A stretch of DNA of 16,056 bases from Bacteroidales bacterium (GCA_029939445.1 JAOZSY010000032.1:1-16056); one strand, 5' to 3'; shown: positions 7,958-15,716, counted from the stretch's first letter. Notes: a model not told the origin generated them from the letters alone. Numbers and translations: made by a program.

Positions 7958-8556
7958 ATCCTAATTTTACTGACAAAGCAAGACGCGATTACCATCTAAT
8001 ACGCGCTGCTTTAGATAAAAATGACAGAAATGCCTATGCCGAGTTATTATCAAATTATAGGGATTCTATTTATTATATGCTACTAAAGATGACTAGTAAT
8101 AGTAGCGATGCTGAGGATTTAACAATAGAGGCGTTTGGCAAAGCATTTAAAAAACTTGACCAATATGCTCCAAATTATGCTTTTAGTACATGGCTTTTCA
8201 AAATAGCTACTAATAATTGTATCGATTTTATGCGACGCAAAAAGCAATACACCTACTCTTTGGACAAAGATTACCAGGGTGAAGAAGGAACATCTATGGC
8301 AAATCAGATTCCTGCAGATACTCTAGACCCTGAGGAAGAACTTATAAAAAGTCAGAAAATAACAATAATGCGCACTTTAGTCACACGATTAAAACCACAC
8401 TATAGAGTTTTAATAGAATTGCGTTATTTTAAAGAATACTCCTACGAAGAAATCTCTAGCGAACTAAATTTGCCATTAGGTACAGTTAAAGCCAAGCTTT
8501 TTAGGGCTCGCGACCTTCTTAATAATATACTTCTAAAAACTCAGGCTGGGGTATAG
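7948..8556 (+). CDS. ECF-type RNA polymerase sigma factor
   Basis: A 202-residue sigma-70 family factor of the extracytoplasmic-function type, with only regions 2 and 4. Region 2 spans about residues 27-97, with the core-binding DAEDLTIEAFGKAF segment and the FSTWLFKIATNNCIDFMRR helix that recognises the -10 element. An acidic linker (about 105-137) follows. Region 4 covers about 138-195, with YEEISSELNLPLGTVKAKLF as the helix-turn-helix. The gene overlaps the glycosyltransferase gene by ten bases in a different frame, so their translation is probably coupled. No anti-sigma factor gene is next to it; the next gene is prfC behind its own promoter. Regulation may therefore be by expression level or by an unlinked partner. 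Confidence 0.92.
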   Translation: MEINPNFTDKARRDYHLIRAALDKNDRNAYAELLSNYRDSIYYMLLKMTSNSSDAEDLTIEAFGKAFKKLDQYAPNYAFSTWLFKIATNNCIDFMRRKKQYTYSLDKDYQGEEGTSMANQIPADTLDPEEELIKSQKITIMRTLVTRLKPHYRVLIELRYFKEYSYEEISSELNLPLGTVKAKLFRARDLLNNILLKTQAGV

Positions 8557-8643
8557 ATTTTACATATTACCAAGTCATCTTTCCTAAGAATTCTTATTAT
8601 CATTTTTTATTAAAATCACTTAATTATTAGTGAAGTAAAAGAG

Positions 8644-8651
8644 TACTTTTG
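8644..8651 (+). promoter_or_regulatory. Candidate -7 element for prfC
   Basis: TACTTTTG matches TAnnTTTG exactly within the 181-base gap between the sigma factor gene and prfC. It would give a leader of about 80 bases. The leader holds an imperfect stem around 8689-8716 (GCCAG pairing with CTGGC). The -33 region shows only TTAATT. Confidence 0.5.
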
Positions 8652-8737
8652 CACTTTCCTTTTACGAAAAAGAACAATAACAAACTTATTGGCCAGCATC
8701 GCATTCAACCTGGCAATAAAAACGCAATTTTACAAAA

Positions 8738-10318
8738 ATGGCAAAATATTCAAAAGAGATAAACCGCAGACGAACATTTGGTATTGTATCACACCCTGAT
8801 GCTGGTAAAACAACATTAACAGAAAAACTATTATTATTTGGTGGAGCAATAAATGAGGCTGGTGCTGTAAAAAGCAATAAGATAAAAAAAGGTGCTACTT
8901 CTGACTGGATGGAAATTGAACGTCAGAGAGGTATTTCTGTTGCCACTTCGGTAATGGGATTTGATTATAAAGACCATAAAATCAATATTCTTGATACTCC
9001 TGGTCACCAAGATTTTGCGGAAGATACTTTCCGTACTCTTACTGCTGTAGATTCTGTAATTATTCTTATTGATGGAGCTAAGGGAGTGGAGCCACAAACA
9101 AAAAAACTTATGCAGGTTTGCCGAATGCGAAAAACTCCTGTAATAGTCTTTATTAATAAAATGGACCGCCCTTCGCAAGATCCATTTGATTTATTAGATG
9201 AAGTAGAGGCTCAACTTGAAATTAAGGTTCGCCCATTGAGTTGGCCAATAAATGATGGTCCCGAATTTAAGGGAGTTTATAATATTTACGAAGAAAAACT
9301 TGTTCTTTTTAATGCTCATGAGAAACTTAAGGAGAGCAATTCTGTAGAATTTACCGATATTAACGACCCTGAATTAGAAGAATATATTGGAGAAGATGCA
9401 ATACAACTGCGCGACGATATAGAGCTTATAGAAGGTGTTTACTCTAAATTTAATACCGAGGAATATCGTAAAGCTACTGTCGCCCCAGTATTTTTTGGTA
9501 GTGCATTGAGCAATTTTGGAGTAAAAGAACTTCTTGATTGCTTTATTGAGATTGCCCCTTCGCCACTTCCTGTGGCAACTGAAGAAAGAATTATTGATGC
9601 TGAAGAGGAAAAGTTTACTGGATTTGTATTCAAAATACATGCTAATATGGATCCAAACCACCGCGATAGAATAGCCTTTTTGAAAGTCTGCTCTGGCAAA
9701 TTTGAAAGAAATACGAATTACTTACACGTAAGAAATAATAAGAATATAAAATTTTCGAGCCCAACTGCATTTATGGCTTCTAAAAAATCCATAATTGATG
9801 AAGCTTACCCTGGCGATATTGTTGGACTTCATGATACTGGTAATTTCAAAATTGGCGATACTCTAACTTCTGGCGAAAAACTTAATTTTAAAGGAATACC
9901 TAGCTTCTCTCCTGAGCTATTTAAGTATATAGAAAATGCTGACCCAATGAAATCTAAGCAGTTAGCCAAAGGCATAGAGCAACTAATGGACGAAGGTGTT
10001 GCACAGCTATTTACTGGCAGAGCTAGTACTCGAAAAATAATTGGTACCGTTGGTGCTCTGCAGTTTGAGGTTATTCAGTATCGCCTACTACATGAATATA
10101 ATGCCACTTGCCGATACGAAGGTATTCGACTTTATAAAACCGTATGGGTTACTAGTAATGATAAAGAGAAACTTGCCGAATTTATTGAAAGAAAATATCA
10201 GCAGATGGCTTTTGATAAAGAAGGAAGAGATGTGTTTTTGGCAGACTCTCCTTACTCCTTAGAAATGGCACAAAGCAAGTTTCCTGAGATTAGCTTTCAC
10301 TTTACTTCGGAGTTTTAA
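8738..10318 (+). CDS. prfC: Peptide chain release factor 3 (RF3)
   Basis: A 526-residue translational GTPase, full length for RF3, which recycles RF1/RF2 from the ribosome after peptide release. All G motifs are present: SHPDAGKTT (18-26, P loop), RGIS (64-67, switch I), DTPGH (86-90, switch II) and NKMD (140-143). The residues just after the P loop (EKLLLFGGAINEAGAVK) are characteristic of RF3 rather than EF-G or EF-Tu. Domain II follows at about 290-385, and the C-terminal domain III-type region (about 390-526) includes the FTGRASTRKIIGTVGALQFEV stretch typical of RF3. The start ATG is the first in frame and gives the usual N-terminus. It has its own candidate promoter and is separated from dnaB by 183 bases. 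Confidence 0.97.
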   Translation: MAKYSKEINRRRTFGIVSHPDAGKTTLTEKLLLFGGAINEAGAVKSNKIKKGATSDWMEIERQRGISVATSVMGFDYKDHKINILDTPGHQDFAEDTFRTLTAVDSVIILIDGAKGVEPQTKKLMQVCRMRKTPVIVFINKMDRPSQDPFDLLDEVEAQLEIKVRPLSWPINDGPEFKGVYNIYEEKLVLFNAHEKLKESNSVEFTDINDPELEEYIGEDAIQLRDDIELIEGVYSKFNTEEYRKATVAPVFFGSALSNFGVKELLDCFIEIAPSPLPVATEERIIDAEEEKFTGFVFKIHANMDPNHRDRIAFLKVCSGKFERNTNYLHVRNNKNIKFSSPTAFMASKKSIIDEAYPGDIVGLHDTGNFKIGDTLTSGEKLNFKGIPSFSPELFKYIENADPMKSKQLAKGIEQLMDEGVAQLFTGRASTRKIIGTVGALQFEVIQYRLLHEYNATCRYEGIRLYKTVWVTSNDKEKLAEFIERKYQQMAFDKEGRDVFLADSPYSLEMAQSKFPEISFHFTSEF

Positions 10319-10489
10319 TAAGGAGGGCGAATTAGGCATTCATCAGACTGAATGATTAAATGAAAAAGGACTTAATAACAACTTTTTCAAAATATATCGA
10401 AATAACAAACTTACAGGCAGGCAAGAAACAATTTTGGCTTTTGTTAAAAAGTAGGCTTTCTAAATTATAATTTTAGCAATATATTTTTC

Positions 10490-10497
10490 TAAATTTG
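10490..10497 (+). promoter_or_regulatory. Candidate -7 element for dnaB, very close to the start codon
   Basis: TAAATTTG matches TAnnTTTG exactly but ends only four bases before the dnaB ATG at 10502. If used, transcription would start at or within a few bases of the ATG, giving a leaderless or near-leaderless message. No in-frame Met follows until the M48-M49 pair, so the start cannot easily be moved downstream. Confidence 0.4.
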
Positions 10498-10501
10498 TCC
10501 C

Positions 10502-12055
10502 ATGGATAATAATACGAATTTCAATAAAGTAAGCAATTACAAAAAAAACAGACAAGGTTCTTATAATCAAACTAATGCTGGCTTAGAATACGGAAAAATA
10601 CCACCACAGGCATTAGACCTTGAGGAGGCCGTTCTAGGAGCTATGATGCTTGAGCAATATGCCATAAACAAGGTTATAGATATTCTACAGCCTGATATGT
10701 TCTATAAGCAAGCACATCTTCACCTTTTTGAAGCAATTAAAAGTTTATTCTCCAAATCGGAGCCAATAGATATTCTTACTGTAAATAAGGAATTAAGTAG
10801 CCAAGGCAATCTTGATATTGTTGGTGGCAGCTTCTATATTATGAAGCTTACCGATAAAGTATCCTCTGCAGCAAATGTAGAATTTCATGCTAGAATTATT
10901 CAGCAAAAATATATCCAAAGGGAACTAATCCGTATTTCATCGGAGATAATAAAAGCTGCTTTTGAAGAAACTACTGATGTTCTAGACCTATTGGACAAAG
11001 CCGAAACAAACCTTTTCACCATTGCAGAGAACAACCTTCGCCGTTCGGCTTCCAATATGGAAGATGTGATAAAACTAGCTATTAATAAAATTGAAGACGC
11101 TGCAAAACAAGAAGGAGATATTAGTGGAATTCCTAGTGGGTTTCATAAATTGGATAATCTTACTTCGGGATGGCAACCTTCTGACTTAATAGTTTTGGCA
11201 GCTAGACCAGGTATGGGTAAAACCGCCTTTGTGCTTAGTCTTGCAAGGAATATTGCAGTAGATTATGGTAGAGCAGTTGCAGTTTTCTCGCTGGAAATGG
11301 CTGCGGTACAACTAGTAACACGACTTATTTCTTCAGAAACACAAATAAGTGGTGATAAACTTAGGAAAGGTTCTCTTGATACTAATGAGTGGGCGCAACT
11401 ATCAGAAAGAATTAGTGGCTTATCAAAAGCCAAACTTTATATTGACGACACCCCTGCCCTATCAATTTTTGAACTTAGAGCAAAAAGTAGAAGACTGAAA
11501 TCGCAACACAATATACAAATGGTAATTATTGATTACCTACAGCTAATGACTGCTGGTGGTGATGGCAGTGGTAATCGTGAACAAGAGATTTCACTTATTT
11601 CACGCTCACTAAAAGCTCTTGCTAAGGAGCTCGAACTTCCAGTAATAGCATTATCTCAGCTTAGTAGAAATGTGGAAACTCGTGGTGGAACAAAGCGTCC
11701 AATGCTTTCTGACCTTCGTGAATCAGGAGCTATTGAGCAAGATGCAGATATGGTTTGCTTCCTTTATCGCCCAGAGTATTATAAGATTGAAGTTAATGAA
11801 AATAATGAGCCTTATCCTCCAGGATATACTGAGCTTATTGTTGCCAAACATAGAAATGGTGCACTGGAAGATATTCCAATGAAATTTGAACATAATTATG
11901 CAAAATTTGTAAATCTTACCGAATCCTTTGGCGATGATTTTGATGATGGAATGATGCCTAATAATAATTTTGACGCGCCTCCTACTATTATTGGTTCAAA
12001 AATGAATGACGATACTGAATTTGGGAATCATGGTGACGACACAAATGTTTTCTAA
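10502..12055 (+). CDS. dnaB: Replicative DNA helicase DnaB
   Basis: A 517-residue hexameric replicative helicase. A Gly/Asn/Lys-rich N-terminal extension (about residues 1-30) comes first. The DnaB N-terminal domain (about 33-135, beginning PPQALDLEEAVLGAMMLEQ) follows, then the linker helix and a RecA-like helicase domain (about 200-480). The Walker A motif is ARPGMGKT (234-241), the catalytic Glu is in FSLEM (262-266), and the Walker B aspartate is in VIIDYLQLM (341-349). DLRESGAIEQDADMV (404-418) is the typical late motif, carrying the Arg finger region. The C-terminal tail is Asp/Asn-rich and probably disordered. No intein interrupts the gene, although dnaB is a frequent intein host. The next gene starts 23 bases after the stop and is probably co-transcribed. 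Confidence 0.97.
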   Translation: MDNNTNFNKVSNYKKNRQGSYNQTNAGLEYGKIPPQALDLEEAVLGAMMLEQYAINKVIDILQPDMFYKQAHLHLFEAIKSLFSKSEPIDILTVNKELSSQGNLDIVGGSFYIMKLTDKVSSAANVEFHARIIQQKYIQRELIRISSEIIKAAFEETTDVLDLLDKAETNLFTIAENNLRRSASNMEDVIKLAINKIEDAAKQEGDISGIPSGFHKLDNLTSGWQPSDLIVLAARPGMGKTAFVLSLARNIAVDYGRAVAVFSLEMAAVQLVTRLISSETQISGDKLRKGSLDTNEWAQLSERISGLSKAKLYIDDTPALSIFELRAKSRRLKSQHNIQMVIIDYLQLMTAGGDGSGNREQEISLISRSLKALAKELELPVIALSQLSRNVETRGGTKRPMLSDLRESGAIEQDADMVCFLYRPEYYKIEVNENNEPYPPGYTELIVAKHRNGALEDIPMKFEHNYAKFVNLTESFGDDFDDGMMPNNNFDAPPTIIGSKMNDDTEFGNHGDDTNVF

Positions 12056-12078
12056 AAATAAAAAATAATACACTTAAC

Positions 12079-13356
12079 ATGTTTCGAGCATTAAGGCTTT
12101 TATCCATTGCATTTTATTTATTCATAACCATATCGGGGACAGCATCATACATACTGATTCCTATGGATGAGCAAGGACAAAAGAATCACCTTAAGGCCTA
12201 TGGGATTGCATATAAAGCTCTTGAAAAAACTATAGCCGTAGATTGGCTTTTAAATTATAGAGGTGGTAGTTTTATGATGCCCTATGATGCCGATATTGAG
12301 AATACCTGCAAAATTAGAGGAGTAAGCTACCAAATAATTAGCAACGGACAAAGCACTACTATTATATCAGAAATTGCTGATCCAACTATAAATATGGATG
12401 TTGTAAAACTTCAAAAAGCCCCTAAAATAGCAGTTTATTCTCCTCCAAATCAACAACCATGGGACGATGCCGTAACAATGGTGCTGACTTATGCTGAAAT
12501 TCCTTATGATATTATTTACGACGAGGAAGTACTCAACGGAAAGTTGCTACTTTACGATTGGCTACACCTCCACCATGAGGATTTTACTGGGCAGTATGGT
12601 AAATTTTGGGCTAGATATAAAACCCAAGCTTGGTATCAAGAGCAAGTAAGAGTATCATTAGAAACTGCCAATAGATTTGGTTATAGTAAAACTTCTCAGC
12701 TAAAGCTTGCTGTTGCAAAAAAGATTAGAGATTTTGTAATTGGAGGAGGCTTTCTTTTTGCTATGTGCTCTGCTCCCGATAGCTATGATGTTGCATTGGC
12801 TGCCGAAGGTGTTGATATTTGTTCTACACCATTCGACGGTGACCCAATGAACCCTAATGCTCAACAGCTATTAGATTATAACAAAAGTTTTGCTTTTAAG
12901 GATTTTACAATTAGTAAAAACCCTTACGAATACGAAATATCTTCGATAGATATAAAGGCAACACAAAGAATGCGCACAGTAAAAGAGAATAATGATTTTT
13001 TCACTTTATTTGATTTCTCTGCCAAATGGGATCCAGTGCCTACAATGCTCTGTCAGAATCATAGCCAAGTAATTAAAAGTTTTTATGGACAAACTACTGC
13101 TTTCGAGAAAAAATATTTAAAATCTAGCACATTAGTTTTGGGGCAGAATAAAGCCCTTGGAGAGGCAAAATATATACATGGAGAGCAAGGAAAAGGCACA
13201 TGGACATTCTATGGTGGCCACGATCCTGAGGATTATAGACACCTTGTTGGTGACCCTAAAACTGACCTTAGCCTGCGCCCAAATTCGCCAGGATATAGAC
13301 TTATCTTGAATAATATACTATTTCCTGCTGCTAAGAAAAAGAAGAGGAAGACTTGA
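12079..13356 (+). CDS. Secreted protein usually named 'asparagine synthetase B'; amidotransferase-like fold
   Basis: A 425-residue protein of a family that Bacteroidota annotations often call asparagine synthetase B. I see neither the N-terminal Cys2 glutaminase domain nor the PP-loop of true AsnB, so I do not accept that name. A signal peptide (about residues 1-23) predicts export. The body resembles a class I glutamine-amidotransferase/ThuA-like fold: strand KIAVYSP (116-122), strand YDIIYDEE, the HLHHEDFTGQ segment (163-172), then GGGFLFAMCSA (222-232), which puts C230 where a nucleophile elbow would be. GGHDPED near the C-terminus could supply a His. The tail is strongly basic (KKKKRK). 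Substrate and reaction are unknown; the fold is inference from the strand order. It directly follows dnaB, probably by transcription only. Confidence 0.82.
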   Translation: MFRALRLLSIAFYLFITISGTASYILIPMDEQGQKNHLKAYGIAYKALEKTIAVDWLLNYRGGSFMMPYDADIENTCKIRGVSYQIISNGQSTTIISEIADPTINMDVVKLQKAPKIAVYSPPNQQPWDDAVTMVLTYAEIPYDIIYDEEVLNGKLLLYDWLHLHHEDFTGQYGKFWARYKTQAWYQEQVRVSLETANRFGYSKTSQLKLAVAKKIRDFVIGGGFLFAMCSAPDSYDVALAAEGVDICSTPFDGDPMNPNAQQLLDYNKSFAFKDFTISKNPYEYEISSIDIKATQRMRTVKENNDFFTLFDFSAKWDPVPTMLCQNHSQVIKSFYGQTTAFEKKYLKSSTLVLGQNKALGEAKYIHGEQGKGTWTFYGGHDPEDYRHLVGDPKTDLSLRPNSPGYRLILNNILFPAAKKKKRKT

Positions 13357-13360
13357 TCTA

Positions 13361-13379
13361 TTTGTTGTTTGTTGTTTGT
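13361..13379. repeat. Heptad tandem repeat TTTGTTG (2.7 copies)
   Basis: Two full copies of TTTGTTG and a partial third lie between two genes. The last copy supplies the TTTG that serves as the candidate -33 element of the promoter just downstream. Confidence 0.7.
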
Positions 13380-13404
13380 CTTTTAAAAATTATCACTACT
13401 TTCG
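13375..13404 (+). promoter_or_regulatory. Candidate promoter of the T9SS cargo gene
   Basis: TTTG (13375-13378), then 18 bases, then TACTTTCG (13397-13404). This fits the Bacteroidota TTTG/TAnnTTTG layout with one mismatch in the -7 element and correct spacing. The leader would be about 50 bases. It is the best two-part promoter match in the window. Confidence 0.5.
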
Positions 13405-13460
13405 TTGATTAACACGATAATATTTAACGAACACTAATTTATTAATCTAAAAACCTTTTC

Positions 13461-15497
13461 ATGAAAAAAATCTTTATTCTTTTATTTGTAGTATTTAGTA
13501 GTGCTCTTACATTTGCACAATACTCACAAAATTTTGACACACTTACACATGGCGACTACATTGGCGTTAGTGATAATGCTTGGAGCACGTGGAGTGGAAC
13601 AACCGGCGGTAGCGAGGACGCTAAAGTTGACAGCAATCAAGCAGCAAGCCCAAACAATTCCATTTACTTTATGTCAACTTCCTCAAGTGGTGGTCCTCAA
13701 GATGCTGTTCTTGATTTTGGAGGGGCATATAATACAGGAAACTTCGAATTTATTCAAAACATCTATATCCCAAATAATAAAGGAGCATATTTTAATTTTC
13801 AGGCAGAATCTACAATTGGTACTACCTGGGCATTAAATTGTTACTTTATTAATGACAGCACTATCTATATTGATGATTCAAAAACCCTTCATCTTAACGC
13901 AAAATACCCTGTTGCAACTTGGTTTGAATTTAAGTTAAAAATCAATCTAAATACTAATACTTGGGAACTATACATTGATAATATTTTGAAAAGTACATGG
14001 CAAAATTATGTTAATAAAATTGCATCTATAGATTACTTCCCATTGTGTAGTTCTGATTTAGGAGGAAATGATCAGGCAGAATTTTGGATTGATGATGTTT
14101 CTTATACCCATACCCCTTATACTCTCCCTGCAAAAAATGCTGGTGTTGTATCTGTATCTTTTGATGGACCAGAGATAGTTGGAGGAAGCCAATTTCCAGT
14201 TGTAAAAGTTCGTAATTTAGGCACTACCACCATTACAGCATTTGACATTGAGTTTGACTATAATGGCATTCAATATCAAAAAAGTGTAACGGGTCTAACT
14301 CTTGCATCTTTGGCTATAGAAGAAGTTATAATGAACACTCCAATACCTATTGATGTTAGTGCAACTATTCTTACTGCTACCATAAATGCTGTAAATGGAA
14401 CTACTGGTGATGATGATAATACAGATGATAGTAAAACATACACTTTTGCACCAATAATACCCGCTGCAGGTAAAATGGTAATTGTAGAAGAAGCCACAGG
14501 AACTTGGTGTGGTTGGTGTCCACGTGGCGCTGTTGCTTTAGAATTTTTAGCAAAAGATTATCATGGTTTTGCTCAAGGTATTGCTGTTCATAATGGCGAT
14601 CCAATGACAGATTCCACTTATAATGCAGGTATAGGAGGTCTAATATCTGGCTATCCTAGTGCTTTGGTAAACAGAGGTAATGATGTCAACCCTTCTACTA
14701 TTTGGAGCTATGTGAATGACGCATTAGCCACTCCTCCAACAGCATTCTTAATAAATGGCGCTCAAATTACAGGAAACCAACTTGATATTTCTATTACTGC
14801 AGATTTTAAAGCTATCGCCAATAACAACTGGAAATTAGCTTGTGTAATAGTTGAAGACAGTGTTACAGGCACCTCTTCTGGGTATAACCAGTCCAATTCG
14901 TATAGCGGTGGTGGAAGTGGTGATTTAATTATGCCTGACGGTACTAATTGGGCAAACCTTCCAGGTAGTGTTCCCGCTTCGCAAATGGTATACAACCATG
15001 TAGCTAGAGCTATAAGCCCAGGATTTGAAGGTTATGATAATAGCTTCCCTACTAGTGTGGCTATCGGAGACGCACATACATTAAATTTTACATTTATCCT
15101 TGATCCTTCTTGGGATGCTTCAAAGGTTCATATAGTTGGCATGTTAATGAAACCTGATGGCTCTATTGACAATGGGTCAAGTACAAGTATCGCTGACGCA
15201 ATTTCTAATGGTTTTGTTGCTGGTACACCAGTAAGTATAACAAAGTACTTAGCAAAAAGTAAAATGAATTTATATCCAAATCCAGTTATGGATAATTTTA
15301 CTATAGATTTAGCAGGTAATTATTCAAATGTAAATATTGAAATTAGAAACAGCCTAGGTCAAATTGTACAGTCTAAGGAATATAAAAATCCAGATGCACA
15401 ATTACAAATTTCATTTGAAGGAAAACCTGGCGTTTACTTTGTAAGTGTTATTACAGATAAAAGTAGTACGGAGGTATTCACTATTGTTAAAATCTAA
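13461..15497 (+). CDS. T9SS-exported protein with Omp28/thioredoxin-like domain
   Basis: A 678-residue secreted, modular protein. It begins with a Sec signal peptide ending in TFAQ (about residue 20). A jelly-roll/lectin-like region follows (about 21-215; a TWFEFKLKINLNTNTWELYI strand pair, repeated Asp, Trp and aromatic residues). Then comes a CARDB/Ig-like domain (about 225-330, starting KNAGVVSVSFDGPEIVGG), closed by an Asp-rich linker (TTGDDDNTDD). The next module (about 338-590) resembles the Omp28-related thioredoxin-like domain, with EEATGTWCGWCPRG holding a CxxC pair at C350 and C353. The end is a type A T9SS sorting domain (604-678), with LYPNP and the GVYFVSV signature. The sorting domain predicts passage through the outer membrane and probably cell-surface attachment. 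Adhesion, redox or substrate binding are possible roles; none is shown. Confidence 0.9.
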   Translation: MKKIFILLFVVFSSALTFAQYSQNFDTLTHGDYIGVSDNAWSTWSGTTGGSEDAKVDSNQAASPNNSIYFMSTSSSGGPQDAVLDFGGAYNTGNFEFIQNIYIPNNKGAYFNFQAESTIGTTWALNCYFINDSTIYIDDSKTLHLNAKYPVATWFEFKLKINLNTNTWELYIDNILKSTWQNYVNKIASIDYFPLCSSDLGGNDQAEFWIDDVSYTHTPYTLPAKNAGVVSVSFDGPEIVGGSQFPVVKVRNLGTTTITAFDIEFDYNGIQYQKSVTGLTLASLAIEEVIMNTPIPIDVSATILTATINAVNGTTGDDDNTDDSKTYTFAPIIPAAGKMVIVEEATGTWCGWCPRGAVALEFLAKDYHGFAQGIAVHNGDPMTDSTYNAGIGGLISGYPSALVNRGNDVNPSTIWSYVNDALATPPTAFLINGAQITGNQLDISITADFKAIANNNWKLACVIVEDSVTGTSSGYNQSNSYSGGGSGDLIMPDGTNWANLPGSVPASQMVYNHVARAISPGFEGYDNSFPTSVAIGDAHTLNFTFILDPSWDASKVHIVGMLMKPDGSIDNGSSTSIADAISNGFVAGTPVSITKYLAKSKMNLYPNPVMDNFTIDLAGNYSNVNIEIRNSLGQIVQSKEYKNPDAQLQISFEGKPGVYFVSVITDKSSTEVFTIVKI

Positions 15498-15526
15498 AGT
15501 TAAAATATTAAATACATTTATAAAAC

Positions 15527-15556
15527 AAAAGCCACTGATAATTATCGGTGGCTTTT
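15527..15556 (+). terminator. Terminator after the T9SS cargo gene
   Basis: A near-perfect inverted repeat (AAAAGCCACTGATAA against TTATCGGTGGCTTTT, one G-T pair) lies 30 bases past the stop codon. The right arm ends in four T residues; the flanking minus-strand sequence is also T-rich, so it may also stop transcription arriving from the tRNA side. Confidence 0.75.
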
Positions 15557-15577
15557 GTATGCAAATCGTATGCAAAT
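15557..15577. repeat. Short tandem repeat GTATGCAAAT (two copies)
   Basis: Two identical copies of GTATGCAAAT, one base apart (15557-15566 and 15568-15577), fill the space between two facing terminators. No function is evident. Confidence 0.6.
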
Positions 15578-15580
15578 ATG

Positions 15581-15615
15581 AAAAAAGCCTTTACGAATTA
15601 TCTTCGTAAAGGCTT
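15581..15615 (-). terminator. Terminator of the tRNA-Phe-like unit
   Basis: A 13-bp perfect stem (AAGCCTTTACGAA with its complement, loop TTATC) followed on the minus strand by six T residues. It begins nine bases past the tRNA-like 3' end, so it closes the minus-strand tRNA transcript. Confidence 0.8.
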
Positions 15616-15623
15616 GCTATCAT

Positions 15624-15716
15624 TGGTACCGAGAGGCGGGATTGATACCGATAGCTATCGGTTGCCGATCTTCCCGATTTTCAATCGGGACGCTCTAACC
15701 AAAGAGCTACCTCAAA
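15624..15716 (-). pseudogene. Degenerate tRNA-Phe(GAA)-like sequence with a palindrome in its T-arm
   Basis: Read on the minus strand, this has a D-arm (GCTC/GAGC with GG in the loop), an anticodon arm whose loop TTGAAAA gives anticodon GAA (Phe), a 3' acceptor strand TCTCGGT, discriminator A and an encoded CCA. It is about 15 bases too long. The T-arm is interrupted by the 16-bp palindrome ACCGATAGCTATCGGT, so the usual GGCGG/CCGCC stem cannot form as normal. The 5' acceptor strand reads TTTGAGG, leaving one T-T mismatch and three G-T pairs against the 3' strand. The anticodon stem has an extra pair (TCCCGA/TCGGGA) and the D-loop lacks its usual first A. These defects argue against a working tRNA. 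Its first bases overlap the stop codon of the GIY-YIG remnant. The family call is sure; loss of function is inferred. Confidence 0.7.
15647..15662. repeat. 16-bp perfect palindrome inside the tRNA-like T-arm
   Basis: ACCGATAGCTATCGGT is its own reverse complement. It sits where the 5' strand of the T-stem should continue. I recall palindromes of the form CCGATAGCTATCGG being frequent in intergenic DNA of several Bacteroidota; no other copy is seen in this window. The anticodon arm nearby (TCCCGA/TCGGGA) resembles the arms of such palindromes. Confidence 0.85.

Noticed and set aside
8585..8596. 12-bp palindrome TAAGAATTCTTA after the sigma factor gene as a terminator
   Set aside because: It has no loop and no following T run, and palindromes of this length in A+T-rich DNA are weak evidence. 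A regulator site cannot be excluded.
10337..10354. Hairpin CATTCA/TGAATG after prfC as a terminator
   Set aside because: Only six pairs, mostly A-T, with no T run after it.
10360..10470. A 36-codon plus-strand open frame (starting MKKDLITTF) between prfC and dnaB
   Set aside because: It has no recognisable homology, lies in the upstream region of dnaB in A+T-rich DNA where short frames are common, and has no clear promoter of its own.
10502..12055. Intein or insertion in dnaB
   Set aside because: The helicase motifs run without interruption and the length is normal.
13361..13404. Phase-variable promoter through the TTTGTTG repeat
   Set aside because: The -33 TTTG lies at the downstream edge of the repeat, so gain or loss of a copy would not change its spacing to the -7 element; fewer than three copies are present.
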